Numbered from the stretch's first letter, positions 34,833-44,487 are shown. The stretch is DNA of 50,700 bases from Bacteroidales bacterium (GCA_015060325.1 SUYQ01000021.1:1-50700); one strand, 5' to 3'. The notes: generated from the sequence alone by a model not told the origin. Numbers and translations: made by a program.

Positions 34833-34982
34833 GTGACAAACTCAGGTAACAAAAAAGGAAAGACTCCGGAACGGTATGAAAGACCGACCGCCAAAGTCAT
34901 TGTAATGGAATCATCAGGACCGCTGATGGGATCGACTGAAACTTTTAATGAAAGGGAGGTATATGATGGAGAATGGGCTTAA
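34833..34982 (+). CDS. Possible 49-residue leader protein (GTG start)
   Basis: An open frame from GTG 34833 to TAA 34980-34982 encodes a basic N-terminus (TNSGNKKGKTPERYERP) and then AKVIVMESSGPLMGSTETFNE and EREVYDGEWA. The 'Y-E-x-P-x-x-x-V-I-x-x-E-S-x-G-x-L-x-x-S' layout resembles small proteins of unknown function frequent in Bacteroidales. No ATG is available until 34905. Its stop overlaps the start of the next gene by 20 bp, and a GGGAGG ribosome-binding site for that gene lies inside it, so translational coupling is plausible. It could instead be non-coding leader; evidence is pattern-based only. Confidence 0.4.
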   Translation: MTNSGNKKGKTPERYERPTAKVIVMESSGPLMGSTETFNEREVYDGEWA

Positions 34983-37890
34983 ATTTATGTTAAGCCTTGC
35001 CGTAGCCGCAGGCTTGACCTCATGCGTGAACGAACAGATTGCTCCTGAAGTTCAGGATGATATCACCGATATAACCTTTACCGCTTATGCGGATGATGCT
35101 GAGACCAAGACAACACTCCACACAGACGGAAAGAGCGTCCACTGGAGCTCAGCGGACCGTATCATGGTATTCTCGGGAACCACTGCAGGAGCCATATCAG
35201 AAACAGCATCTGTGCAGTCAGACAGGAGGATGGCAGACTTTACAGTCAAAACAACATTGGCAGATACCTATCATGCGCTCTACCCTATTTATGATAAAGC
35301 TGCATATTCATTTGATAATGAATACATTGTAGCATACCTTCCTACCCAGCAGACAGCAGTCGAGGGTTCATTCGCAGATGGGACCAATCTTGCAATAGCA
35401 AAGTCAGAGGGCAGCAGTCTGTATTTCAGAAATGCCGGAGCGCTTCTTGCCGTGAAGAACCCGACAAACTACGCGGGTACCATCAAGATCGTCAGCCGCG
35501 ACTGCTCGGTTAAGATGACCGGCGAGGCAAATATATCATACAACAACGGAGATCCTAAAGTAGTTTCCTCTGCGAATGCCGTAAACTATGTTGAATTCAA
35601 ATCAGGTCTCACAAATACAAAAGACCAGATCTTCAATGCAGTCGTCTATCCAGGCAACTATGCCTCAGGATTTGATGTGATCATCACCAGCAGCGGTTCA
35701 CCATACCTCTGTGCCGTATATAGCTCGACAAAGGCACTTGATCTGAAGAGAAACGACAACTACATGCTTTTCTCCCTACCGGACGGAAATTTCTCATGGA
35801 ACTCAATAGCTGCACCTACAAGCGTGAATGCGACTGCCGGAGGTTGGAAAGAGGCAAATGTATCATGGACATGGGACTATACTGTTCCTACAGGAGAGAC
35901 AGACCCTCGTGCAGGATACAAGGTATATGTACGCAGGACAGGAACAACCGAGATCCTCAACACAATAGAGGTCAACAGCGCCTCAACATACTCTACAACA
36001 GTTACAGGGCTTGAAATTGACAAGGCTTACGATTTCGGAGTGCAGACATTGAAGACATCAGGCAAGCCGTCTGAAATAGTATGGAAGACAAATGTCTGGA
36101 TCAATGGCAACAAATGTATCCCTCCGACTCTCGTTTCGATAGAGCAGATCAGCGAGACAAAGGTTACAGTTACATGGAAGGATAACACAAGTGCAGAGAA
36201 GAACTACATGTTCTGGAAGAAGGAGAACAGGGACGGCGAACAGATTGTCAATACAGCGACAGTGGATGCGAATGTGACTACATATACGACGGGAGTGACT
36301 GCCGGATGCACCTATGAATTCGGAATACAGGCTCTTCATAAAGACGGAGCGGAAAACAATTCTGAAATAGTATATTTCGATCCATTCGTTGCAATGACCT
36401 GGTACGATATGCTTTCATTCAATGCGGGAGAGAATGAGTGTCTCAAACCGGAGCAGGTAGCGGTTTCAGTCAACGGACAGCAGGCTACAATCTCATGGGA
36501 GTGCTATTCAAGCGCAGCTACCGGATTCAATGTATTCATCCGTGAGGATGGTCAGAAATGGAGCAAGGACTTCGTGGCATCCAAAGGAAAAGACGACAGG
36601 TCACACACATTCCTTAAGCAGCTTGAATACGGAAAGACCTATTATATCGGAGTCCAGACTGTCAACAGTGCTTCAATGTCAAGAAACTCAGACATTGTAG
36701 AAAAGAAGGTATGTATAATCAAACCTACAACGGAACTGTTTGACTGGGAAAAGAACAGAACCGGTGCACCTAAGTGGTCAGACATGACGCTCTGCTACGG
36801 CGGAGACCTCTGGCGCGTCCCTACATATTGGAACAAGGAGAGATTTGCATCACATGCTCTATATACAGATAAGGACGGACAGCTGCAATATCTCTTTGAC
36901 GCTTTCCTTGCACTGGAGTTCAGCATGAAGGGATATACCCTTAACTATGATGACAGCGGTAACAAATCTGCACGTAAAGAAGAGTGGACATCCCTCATAA
37001 ACTACTGGTTTGACGACACATACGGATTCCAGGCATTGGACGATTGCATCGAGGAGGCAGCACAGAAGATCGGACCTCCAAAGACCAAGAGATATGTAGT
37101 ATTCGTCCTTCCTGATCCAATATACTGCGAAACATATACCAACAAGTCTTCTTCCAAGACCTATTGGGGTCAATACGAGGATGGCTCAACAGCCAACTTT
37201 TCTACTGTAGATGGACGCGTAAAAGCATATAAATGGATGATTGACCAGGTACGTGCCAAATTCGCTTCCATGAACTACAGGCATCTTGAACTTGCAGGAT
37301 TCTATATTCTTCAGGAAACCCTTTCAGACAGCTGGAATGCTCAATATAAGAAATGGGATGAAGTGCTGCCAGAAGTAGCATCTTATCTGGATGACTACAA
37401 TGAAGGATTCTATTGGATTCCTTATGGATACAGTGTAAACAAGACTGGATATGACTATGATGCCGGCCATAACGCTGCTATTAAGGAATGGAACAGCACA
37501 TTCAAGTTCGACCTTGCGGTACTTCAGCCGAACATGTATTGGGACTACAAAGGCGGAAGATCATGGTATACCACATGTGAAACCTACATCAACGGTTACG
37601 GCATGGGTATGGAAATCGAGTTTGAGGGCAGCCACGGAGAAAGCCTTTCAACATGTTCATCCATCCTCCAGTACAAGAAGGATGGCACTGCAAACTCGGA
37701 AGCATACAACAACAGGGAGCGCCTGAGAGCCTATTTCGAGAATGCCAAGACATATGAAATATATCGCAAGAAGCCTATCGTCATGTATTCAGGAACAGAT
37801 GCAATGCATGAACTGGCGACATCCACTGGCGATAAGGACCAGATAATCTACCACGAACTCTGTCAGTTCATCATTGAAGCAAAACATTAA
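34963..37890 (+). CDS. Multidomain lipoprotein C: fimbrillin-like, three Fn3-like, DUF4855-like
   Basis: The protein has about 975 residues. The start ATG 34963 is preceded by GGGAGG, an unusually strong Shine-Dalgarno for this phylum, which rules out the ATG at 34948. The lipobox is GLTSC. Residues about 25-280 look fimbrillin-like (TKTTLHTDGKSVHWSSADRIMVF, TYHALYPIY). Three Fn3-like domains follow (about 285-375, 385-475, 490-595; e.g. VTWKDNTSAEKNY, YEFGIQALHKDG). The DUF4855-like domain covers about 600-975, with CYGGDLWRVP, LPDPIYCE, TYWGQYEDG, GFYILQE (Glu785), LQPNMYW and GMEIEFEGSHGE (Glu884/886/888). The fimbrillin-like/DUF4855 fusion is unusual; it could display the catalytic domain away from the surface. 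Function unknown. Confidence 0.78.
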   Translation: MMENGLKFMLSLAVAAGLTSCVNEQIAPEVQDDITDITFTAYADDAETKTTLHTDGKSVHWSSADRIMVFSGTTAGAISETASVQSDRRMADFTVKTTLADTYHALYPIYDKAAYSFDNEYIVAYLPTQQTAVEGSFADGTNLAIAKSEGSSLYFRNAGALLAVKNPTNYAGTIKIVSRDCSVKMTGEANISYNNGDPKVVSSANAVNYVEFKSGLTNTKDQIFNAVVYPGNYASGFDVIITSSGSPYLCAVYSSTKALDLKRNDNYMLFSLPDGNFSWNSIAAPTSVNATAGGWKEANVSWTWDYTVPTGETDPRAGYKVYVRRTGTTEILNTIEVNSASTYSTTVTGLEIDKAYDFGVQTLKTSGKPSEIVWKTNVWINGNKCIPPTLVSIEQISETKVTVTWKDNTSAEKNYMFWKKENRDGEQIVNTATVDANVTTYTTGVTAGCTYEFGIQALHKDGAENNSEIVYFDPFVAMTWYDMLSFNAGENECLKPEQVAVSVNGQQATISWECYSSAATGFNVFIREDGQKWSKDFVASKGKDDRSHTFLKQLEYGKTYYIGVQTVNSASMSRNSDIVEKKVCIIKPTTELFDWEKNRTGAPKWSDMTLCYGGDLWRVPTYWNKERFASHALYTDKDGQLQYLFDAFLALEFSMKGYTLNYDDSGNKSARKEEWTSLINYWFDDTYGFQALDDCIEEAAQKIGPPKTKRYVVFVLPDPIYCETYTNKSSSKTYWGQYEDGSTANFSTVDGRVKAYKWMIDQVRAKFASMNYRHLELAGFYILQETLSDSWNAQYKKWDEVLPEVASYLDDYNEGFYWIPYGYSVNKTGYDYDAGHNAAIKEWNSTFKFDLAVLQPNMYWDYKGGRSWYTTCETYINGYGMGMEIEFEGSHGESLSTCSSILQYKKDGTANSEAYNNRERLRAYFENAKTYEIYRKKPIVMYSGTDAMHELATSTGDKDQIIYHELCQFIIEAKH

Positions 37891-37899
37891 TACGATCAC

Positions 37900-39570
37900 A
37901 TGAAACAGATGTCATTCATCTTAGCTTTGATTCTGGCAGTCTTCTGCTCATGCGCAGAAAAGCCTGAAGATGGCGGCAACAGTTCCGCCAAGCTTGCTGA
38001 TGCAAGCGACCTCAAGGTAGAGCAGCTGGACCTCACTACCGTAAAGCTTGTCTGGAAGGACAATGCCGAGGGGGAGAAAGGATATAGAATCTTCCTTCGT
38101 GGGGAATCAAGCTCGCAGACCGTTGAACCGCTCGAAACATTGGGCGCAGATGCGACTGAGTTTGTATTCGGGAACCTGACCACAGGCGGAGTGTATGACT
38201 TCGGAGTGCAGGCCATCGCTGATGACTTCAGATATCACTCAAAGGTGGTCTACCTGAACGACTATCAGATGCAGGTACCGGATGAGCCCGTAATCCCGGA
38301 ACCTCCGGTAGAGCCGGAACAGCCGACTGAACCGGAACAGCCTGCAGTTGATCCGCAGAGAGTGCCACAAGTGACGAAGGTAAAGACTTCATATGCATAT
38401 GTTGCAGTTTCATACAAGGTGCAGAAGATCTCAGGCTCCAATCCTGAGCACGGAATCTGCTTCAGCGAGACAGGCGCGCCTACGGTAGACGACATCAAGG
38501 TCCTCGGTCCTCAGATGTCTGCAAATGCGGAACTTCTTCAGGTAGTGCCTAATGCATATCTCGAAGACGGCAAGGAATATCAGATGAGCGTATTCGTGAA
38601 GGACGGAGACACCTACCGCTACAGCGAGCCTCAGACAGTCATGCTTGACGCCCAGCCTGAAGCTCCACAGCTTACATGGGAGAAGCAGAACTACGAAGGT
38701 CTGGCTGACGGCATCGAGATCTACAAGACCACTTCCCAGCTCAATGGCCGCAACTTCAATGCATGGTATGCGGTGGCCGATCTTTCAAAGGTGGACTTCA
38801 AGGTGACTTATCCTGAAACAAAAGGATCAAAGAAGACCGTCCAGTCGCAGGCTGAGGCAGCGGAAGGATGCCAGGTCCTCATCAACGGCGCCATCTACGG
38901 TAACTACAATATCGGAGTGATCATGACCGAAGGCAAGATGACCCAGGAATGGCATGGCGAGATCGAAGGATGCTACTGGGCTACAAACAGTCAGCTCTAT
39001 CAGCTCACACGTCCTATCATCGGTGTAGACCGGAACGGAAAGGCCGGAGCATATTGGGTGGGAGTCCCTCAGCAGGGAACTTTCTACTACTATGACCGTC
39101 CTCAGGCCAACGTCGTAGGACAGGCCAAGTATGGACCTGTAAGCGCTACATCGCCGGTAGCTGCCGCAGATTGGGCACCATATTATGCAATCAGCTGTGG
39201 TCCTATGGTACTATATGACGGAAAGGTAGCTGCTGACAACAGCATGGTCGACGATACCCACTACTATACAAACTATGAGTGCTGGGACGAATCAGGAGTC
39301 TACTCAGCTCATCCTGACAGATCTGCTGTAGGAGTCACTGCTGACGGCAAGATCGTGCTCTTCATATGCGACGGCCGCATCGATGCCAGCCAGGGTGCAT
39401 ATATGAAGGAACTCGGTCCTGTCATGAAGAGCATCGGCTGCGTACACGCGATGAACCTCGACGGCGGCGGATCCACAGGAATGTGGGTCAGCGGTGCCGG
39501 AATGATCAACTACAAGGACGGTAGCAGCTGGCGTGCAGTCAAGTCTACACTAGGATTCTTCGCTAAATGA
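37900..39570 (+). CDS. NAGPA-type phosphodiester glycosidase lipoprotein
   Basis: The 556-residue lipoprotein has a signal ending FCSC (Cys18). An Fn3-like domain (about 35-115, LVWKDNAEGEKGYRIFL) is followed by a Pro/Glu-rich linker (about 126-152) and a second beta domain. The NAGPA domain (PF09992, about 265-556) contains VLINGAIYGNYNIG, ISCGPMVLYDGKV, DRSAVGVTADGKIVLFICDGR and the diagnostic NLDGGGSTGMW (about 519-529). The human homologue cleaves GlcNAc from GlcNAc-1-phospho-6-mannose; bacterial members are phosphodiester glycosidases of mostly unknown substrate. Its presence inside a PUL points to a sugar-1-phosphodiester linkage in the target glycan. The stop codon TGA overlaps the next ATG (ATGA). 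Confidence 0.85.
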   Translation: MKQMSFILALILAVFCSCAEKPEDGGNSSAKLADASDLKVEQLDLTTVKLVWKDNAEGEKGYRIFLRGESSSQTVEPLETLGADATEFVFGNLTTGGVYDFGVQAIADDFRYHSKVVYLNDYQMQVPDEPVIPEPPVEPEQPTEPEQPAVDPQRVPQVTKVKTSYAYVAVSYKVQKISGSNPEHGICFSETGAPTVDDIKVLGPQMSANAELLQVVPNAYLEDGKEYQMSVFVKDGDTYRYSEPQTVMLDAQPEAPQLTWEKQNYEGLADGIEIYKTTSQLNGRNFNAWYAVADLSKVDFKVTYPETKGSKKTVQSQAEAAEGCQVLINGAIYGNYNIGVIMTEGKMTQEWHGEIEGCYWATNSQLYQLTRPIIGVDRNGKAGAYWVGVPQQGTFYYYDRPQANVVGQAKYGPVSATSPVAAADWAPYYAISCGPMVLYDGKVAADNSMVDDTHYYTNYECWDESGVYSAHPDRSAVGVTADGKIVLFICDGRIDASQGAYMKELGPVMKSIGCVHAMNLDGGGSTGMWVSGAGMINYKDGSSWRAVKSTLGFFAK

Positions 39571-41120
39571 TGATAATAAGACTTTTATATACACTTCAGT
39601 TTCTCCTCCTTCTGCTCTCCTGCGGAAAGGAGGAGAAACCGGATTATGTACGCACTCCGGTCATAGAGATGAGCTTTGAAAGCTTTTTTGAGGACGGAGT
39701 GATGATAGGCATACGCAGCATCAATACGGATGCAGTATACGGAATGGCTGTAAGACTAGGTGAGCCGGCTCCATCAGCTGAGGAAATAGCAGAGAACGGA
39801 TACAAGGCAGAGGGTGACAGGCTTTTTGTGAGAGGTCTTGAGAAAGAGACCGAATACACCATCTACGGCGTCGGTGCCTTGGGCAGCACATTCGGCAAGA
39901 TCCAGAGTTTCACCATCATGACCCCCTCGCTCTATTCATGGGAGGCATCAAGACCTGAGATCCTTACCTTCGCCGATCTGGACCTGCTCCCCGGCGGGGT
40001 TGCAAACAAGACCCCGAAGTTCTGGGATGAGGACCGCCTGAAGCCGCATGTGACATTCACCGATTCCGACGGACAGGAGAAATGGCTCCATGAGGCCTTC
40101 CTTTTCATCGGCGGAGTGGATGACGAGAGAGGTACGATCCTGTGCATTCCTGACGGAAAGGAGAAATCTGCAGGCAAGGATTCGTGGAAGGACTTTGCCG
40201 ACTATTGGCTTGCAGAGGGCGGAGTAGTGGATGTACTGGACCAGACCATCGCAAACGGCATTTCACGTATCGGAAAGCCTTCTTTCAAGCATAAGGTAGT
40301 GATGACCATGCCGGATCCGATAATGCTGGAATACTTCTCGGACAAGGGTTCGTCGACCACATACTGGGGTGAGGCATTCGGCCGACAGCTGGATTTCACC
40401 GACACTTCGGACCAGGTGCTGGCCTACAGGTGGTTCATCGATTATGTGAGAGAGCAGTGGGACAAGGCTGCTCCTCAGAATGTAGAGCTTGCGGGATTCT
40501 ATGTGCTTTCGGAAATCCTTGTAGCCAAGCCGAACGGATGGAACTACAGATACAAGCGCTGGGACCAGATTCTCCCCCATGTTTCCGAGTATCTCCATGA
40601 AATGAAATATGCTCTCTACTGGATTCCATACTATCAGGCCGACGGATATGATATGACTTCGGAGCTTGGAATAGATTACACATGGCTCCAGCCGAACAAA
40701 TATTGGGATTATCCCGAGAAGGAGCAGAAGAAGAGCTGGACATGGGTATTCAATGCGATGAACACCTATGGCCACGGTATGGAGCTAGAGTTCGAGGGCT
40801 CGCACGGAGAGGCAGGATGGAGCCAGTGGGAAGCCGGAGTGGACAGGACAAGTTCATCAATCCTTGAGACCGTCCGCACATCGAATGATGCCCAGGGCAC
40901 GCCTAAGGGCAAGCCAAATCCGCAGGCAGCGCGCAACAAGGCGCTTCTGCGCGAATACATGAGCGAGTTCAAGAAGGCCGGACATTACGGAAAGTCCCGC
41001 ATAGCTACATACTCAGGCACAAACGCAATGTATGAACTGGCGACATCGCCGGATGAAAAGGACCGCCAGATGTATCTGGAATATTGCAGGTTTATCGTAG
41101 AAAATCCTTTGAGAAAATAA
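39567..41120 (+). CDS. DUF4855-type lipoprotein D (most divergent copy)
   Basis: The 517-residue lipoprotein has lipobox LLLLSC (Cys19). An N-terminal beta domain (about 28-120) is homologous in pattern to that of copy B. The DUF4855-like domain covers about 125-517. It keeps TMPDPIMLEYF, TTYWGEAFG, AYRWFIDYVRE, GFYVLSE (Glu316), LYWIPYY, LQPNKYWDY, GMELEFEGSHGE (Glu406/408/410) and YSGTNAMYELATS. The N-terminal CYGG motif of the other copies has become LLPGGVANKTP, and the DYW region has small insertions. The conserved Glu sites remain, so the copy is probably active. It starts by ATGA overlap with the phosphodiester glycosidase gene, suggesting coupled translation and joint action. Confidence 0.78.
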   Translation: MMIIRLLYTLQFLLLLLSCGKEEKPDYVRTPVIEMSFESFFEDGVMIGIRSINTDAVYGMAVRLGEPAPSAEEIAENGYKAEGDRLFVRGLEKETEYTIYGVGALGSTFGKIQSFTIMTPSLYSWEASRPEILTFADLDLLPGGVANKTPKFWDEDRLKPHVTFTDSDGQEKWLHEAFLFIGGVDDERGTILCIPDGKEKSAGKDSWKDFADYWLAEGGVVDVLDQTIANGISRIGKPSFKHKVVMTMPDPIMLEYFSDKGSSTTYWGEAFGRQLDFTDTSDQVLAYRWFIDYVREQWDKAAPQNVELAGFYVLSEILVAKPNGWNYRYKRWDQILPHVSEYLHEMKYALYWIPYYQADGYDMTSELGIDYTWLQPNKYWDYPEKEQKKSWTWVFNAMNTYGHGMELEFEGSHGEAGWSQWEAGVDRTSSSILETVRTSNDAQGTPKGKPNPQAARNKALLREYMSEFKKAGHYGKSRIATYSGTNAMYELATSPDEKDRQMYLEYCRFIVENPLRK

Positions 41121-41132
41121 CTGATTTATCAT

Positions 41133-43307
41133 ATGAAAACCATCACAAAGATTTCAATGGCTCTTGCAGCCATCATGTTCATCGGCTGCAGCAGCCCTAA
41201 AGCTGAAACCGAGACCAAGAACCAGCCGTCAGCAGAGTACCTGGCCCTCCAGGACAGTCTTTCGGCAGCTCCGGGATTTGTTCTGAGCGATGCTATGACT
41301 GAGGTTAAGGTCGGTGAGGACGGAACCCTCATGATCCTCAAGAATGCTGAGACCGGACACAACTATGCTTCCGGTGCAAATCTCTGGAGAGTGTTCTACA
41401 ATACTCACGAAGAGAAGGAGATGCAGATCGACGGCACTGAGAACAAGCCTGTAGTGTCGCAGGACGGCAACACGATCACTATCGCCTACAAGGATCTCGT
41501 TCACAGAGGCAATACCCTCGACATGGACCTTACCCTCACAGTCACTCTTGAGGACGGAGCGGTAAGATTCGGTTCTGTGATCGCCAACAACGAGGCCGGC
41601 ACCATCATCCGCGAACTCCAGTATCCTCTCGTAGGCAACATGCAGCTTCCTGAAGGACACAAGCTCCTCACCACCCACACAGGAGGACAGCTCCATGACG
41701 ACGCCATCGACCTCATCGTGAATGTGAATCCGAAGACCCTCTACATGAAGCCTGACCAGTATTTCCGTCAGTATGACCTCCAGTATCCTCGTCATGCTGC
41801 TTCAAACTGCTACGCTTTCGTCGGTGAGGAGGACGGTCTATACTTCGGTAGCCACGACCAGAGCCTCCAGCAGACATGGCATGGTCTGCGTGCATATCCA
41901 TCTGCTCCAGGATGCTTCGATCTTCTCGAAGCCGGCTTCTACCGCTATCCCAACGCGATGTGCGGCGACTCATGGAGCAACAACACCAGCATCCTGAAGC
42001 CATACATGGGTTCGTGGACAGAGACCTCACGCATCTACCGCGAGTGGATGGACACATGGTGGGACAAGCAGGATGTGCCTCAGTGGGTAAAGGAAATGAC
42101 CGGCTGGCAGCGCATCATCTTCAAGCACCAGTACGGCGAATACCTCCGCAAATACACCGACCTTCCTGGCCGCATCAATGACTGCGGAAAGAGCGTAGGA
42201 TGCAACACCGTGCTTGCGTTCGGATGGTGGAGCGACGGTATGGACAACGGCTACCCTAACTATTATATAGACGAGACTCAGGGCGGAGAAGAGGCATGGA
42301 AGAAGGCCATCGCAGACTACCGTGCGGACGGCAACCGCCTCGTCCTCTACTACAACGGACGTCTCGTGGACCGCGAAAGCGACTGGTATATGCATGGAAA
42401 CGGCAAGAAGGCTGTCAACAGGGACAACACTGGAGCAGAGTTCGCCGAGCACTATAAGTTCACCGGAGAAGGAACCGCTCTCGGATACTATGACACCCGT
42501 ACATTCTCTATCGCCGACATGTCAAACCGCGAGTGGAAGGACATGCTTCTCGACTGGGCCGACAGAGCTATGGCTTACGGAGCTGACGCCGTGTTCTACG
42601 ACCAGCTCGGAGTTGCCGAAGAGTTTCCTAACTGGGACATCTCAGGCGAATTCCCTGTCCAGGACATCTACACAGGACGCTACAAGGCTGACGCCCTCAA
42701 GGAGATCCGTGACCATATCAAGGCCATCAATCCGGAGTTCTGCCTCGGTACCGAGTGGCTCAGCGACTGTACTTCACAGTTCTGCGACTTCGTTCACATC
42801 GTAGAGTTCACAGCGGAGCCTTACAGCTTCCCTGAGTGGTTCAAGTACACCTTCCCTGAAGTGATCTGGTCTGACCGTTGTCTCCGCGACGACACAGACG
42901 TTGAGCGCAGAGCAAACAACACATTGCTTAAAGGTCTGGTCAACGACATCGAGATCTTCCGTTGCCGCGGTCTCATCGACGAGACTCCTCACTATCAGCA
43001 GTATCTCGCCCAGATCAACGCTATCCGCCACAAATACCCTGAACTACTGCTGGGAGCAGGCCGCTTCATCCACATGGACGGCTTCACATGCTCGTCTGAC
43101 GAAATCATCGCACGCGGCTACACCAACGGCAACCGCCTGGCCATCGTAGCCACCACCCTTGCCGAAGACGGAGCATCGGGCAAGATCTCGGTTCCGGGCT
43201 ACAGCTACGTGGAATGCAGCTCGATCGGCGACGTAACCGTCAGCTCGGACGGCTCCGAGCTGACCCTCGGCCAGAACGGCATCACCGTTCTGATCTTCGA
43301 GAAATAG
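41133..43307 (+). CDS. DUF6259-like TIM-barrel glycosidase lipoprotein
   Basis: The 724-residue lipoprotein has lipobox FIGC (Cys19). An N-terminal beta-sandwich (about 30-300, mutarotase-like strands) precedes a (beta/alpha)8-like region (about 320-640) and a small C-terminal beta domain. Candidate catalytic residues are Asp490 in GADAVFYDQLG and Glu541 in FCLGTEWLSD, both at predicted strand ends. The layout recalls GH36/GH101/GH129-type alpha-glycosidases and the DUF6259 family, though I cannot assign a GH number. In GH129 an Asp/Glu pair cleaves alpha-GalNAc; whether that applies is unknown. It is the last gene of the plus-strand operon, 12 bp after DUF4855-D, and is followed by a strong terminator. 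Confidence 0.72.
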   Translation: MKTITKISMALAAIMFIGCSSPKAETETKNQPSAEYLALQDSLSAAPGFVLSDAMTEVKVGEDGTLMILKNAETGHNYASGANLWRVFYNTHEEKEMQIDGTENKPVVSQDGNTITIAYKDLVHRGNTLDMDLTLTVTLEDGAVRFGSVIANNEAGTIIRELQYPLVGNMQLPEGHKLLTTHTGGQLHDDAIDLIVNVNPKTLYMKPDQYFRQYDLQYPRHAASNCYAFVGEEDGLYFGSHDQSLQQTWHGLRAYPSAPGCFDLLEAGFYRYPNAMCGDSWSNNTSILKPYMGSWTETSRIYREWMDTWWDKQDVPQWVKEMTGWQRIIFKHQYGEYLRKYTDLPGRINDCGKSVGCNTVLAFGWWSDGMDNGYPNYYIDETQGGEEAWKKAIADYRADGNRLVLYYNGRLVDRESDWYMHGNGKKAVNRDNTGAEFAEHYKFTGEGTALGYYDTRTFSIADMSNREWKDMLLDWADRAMAYGADAVFYDQLGVAEEFPNWDISGEFPVQDIYTGRYKADALKEIRDHIKAINPEFCLGTEWLSDCTSQFCDFVHIVEFTAEPYSFPEWFKYTFPEVIWSDRCLRDDTDVERRANNTLLKGLVNDIEIFRCRGLIDETPHYQQYLAQINAIRHKYPELLLGAGRFIHMDGFTCSSDEIIARGYTNGNRLAIVATTLAEDGASGKISVPGYSYVECSSIGDVTVSSDGSELTLGQNGITVLIFEK

Positions 43308-43346
43308 CGCGCTGGCGCGTACTGCGCTGATTCTCAGCGCATTGCT

Positions 43347-43385
43347 AAAAGGTGCGTGCTCCCAAAAGGGAGCACGCACCTTGTT
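43347..43385. terminator. Bidirectional terminator between convergent operons
   Basis: A perfect 15-bp stem AAGGTGCGTGCTCCC / GGGAGCACGCACCTT spans a 4-base loop (43349-43382). T-runs are short on both sides, best on the minus strand (TTTT). Placed between the DUF6259-like gene and the GntR regulator. Confidence 0.8.
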
Positions 43386-43441
43386 ATAAATCGCTATCGC
43401 TCAACTATTTACGCGCCACTAAACGTGTCGCGAAGATGCCG

Positions 43442-44473
43442 CTAGAACGTGCCGCGGCGTGTCATCTTGAAGTCGCAATGCTCCTTCCAGCTTCTCTTTT
43501 CGAGAATCATGGCAGCCGCCGTAAGGCCCATCTGCTTGAAGTCAGTGGAAATGGTAGTGAGACCGTTAAGCACCACCTCGTTGATCTCAAACTCGTTATA
43601 CGAAATGATATAGACATCCTTTCCTACCTCAAGGTTCTGCGACTTGATCTTACGTGCAAGTGCTGCCAGACCTGATTCAAGCTGAGAATTCAGGATCAGA
43701 TATGTCTCGTTAGGAAGCACTTCTTCAGGTACAGAATGCATGAATGAGACCGGCACTTCATAATCAGCACAGAACTTCTGGATACCTTTGCTGATCATGG
43801 AACCATAGAGACTGGAAGGAAGAGTTATAACCTTCAGACCGGCAGAAGCCTTGAGCTTATCAAGTCCCTGCATCAGACCCTCATACACATCATTCTCAAA
43901 GTCCTGATATACAGCACCGTAGTTGCCGGAATAGTCCTGCATCCAATGGTCGACCATGATGAGCTTGCGGTTCGGAACCCTCGAAATCAGCTTCAATGCC
44001 TGATGCTGCGATTTCTCATCCAGAGGAAAGTGCGGAGAGATTACATAGTAATCATACTTGTCCAGACATGTATCCAGATAGTATGTAAACAGATCCAGAT
44101 TCTGGTTATGGGTCAGAATCGTGATGTCGGCATTGTCTCCAAGCTCCTCTGCAAAAGAATTATACAGAACCTCCTTATAGATGCTGAGCTTGTCGAAAAG
44201 CACCAGCACTCTTGGTTTGGCATCAAGATATGTTTCAGCCACATAGAAACCCTTGCCCTGCTGGGGTATGAGCAGACCTTTTTCACGCAGAATACCATAG
44301 GTCTTCTTCACTGTCTCCTTTGATATGCCCATCTGTGCGGCAAAATCATTCATCGAAGCTACCTGCTCGCCCGGCTGAAGTTTTCCCGAGCGGATTGCCT
44401 CCTCAAACTGATCGACAAGCTGCTTGTATATAGGATTCTTGCTTGCCGTCTCTAAATTAATCTTTACTGGCAT
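43442..44473 (-). CDS. GntR-family transcription regulator with LacI-type sugar-binding domain
   Basis: The 343-residue protein has an N-terminal winged HTH (about 8-75; NPIYKQLVDQFEEAIRSGKLQPGEQVAS, ISKETVKKTYGILREKGLLI). A C-terminal periplasmic-binding-protein-like domain follows (about 88-340, RVLVLFDKLSIYKEVL, LITLP-like strands, DVYIISYNEFEINEV, LTTISTDFKQMGLTAA). Such regulators in Bacteroidetes sense a monosaccharide and release DNA. It lies 14 bp after GH20, so both are likely co-transcribed from the promoter near 46,072. It is the only local regulator seen in the locus; no HTCS, ECF sigma/anti-sigma or AraC gene is present. Binding to the shared GTGTGGTG motif is my inference. Confidence 0.88.
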   Translation of the reverse strand: MPVKINLETASKNPIYKQLVDQFEEAIRSGKLQPGEQVASMNDFAAQMGISKETVKKTYGILREKGLLIPQQGKGFYVAETYLDAKPRVLVLFDKLSIYKEVLYNSFAEELGDNADITILTHNQNLDLFTYYLDTCLDKYDYYVISPHFPLDEKSQHQALKLISRVPNRKLIMVDHWMQDYSGNYGAVYQDFENDVYEGLMQGLDKLKASAGLKVITLPSSLYGSMISKGIQKFCADYEVPVSFMHSVPEEVLPNETYLILNSQLESGLAALARKIKSQNLEVGKDVYIISYNEFEINEVVLNGLTTISTDFKQMGLTAAAMILEKRSWKEHCDFKMTRRGTF

Positions 44474-44487
44474 AGTGTCTGTCTAGG

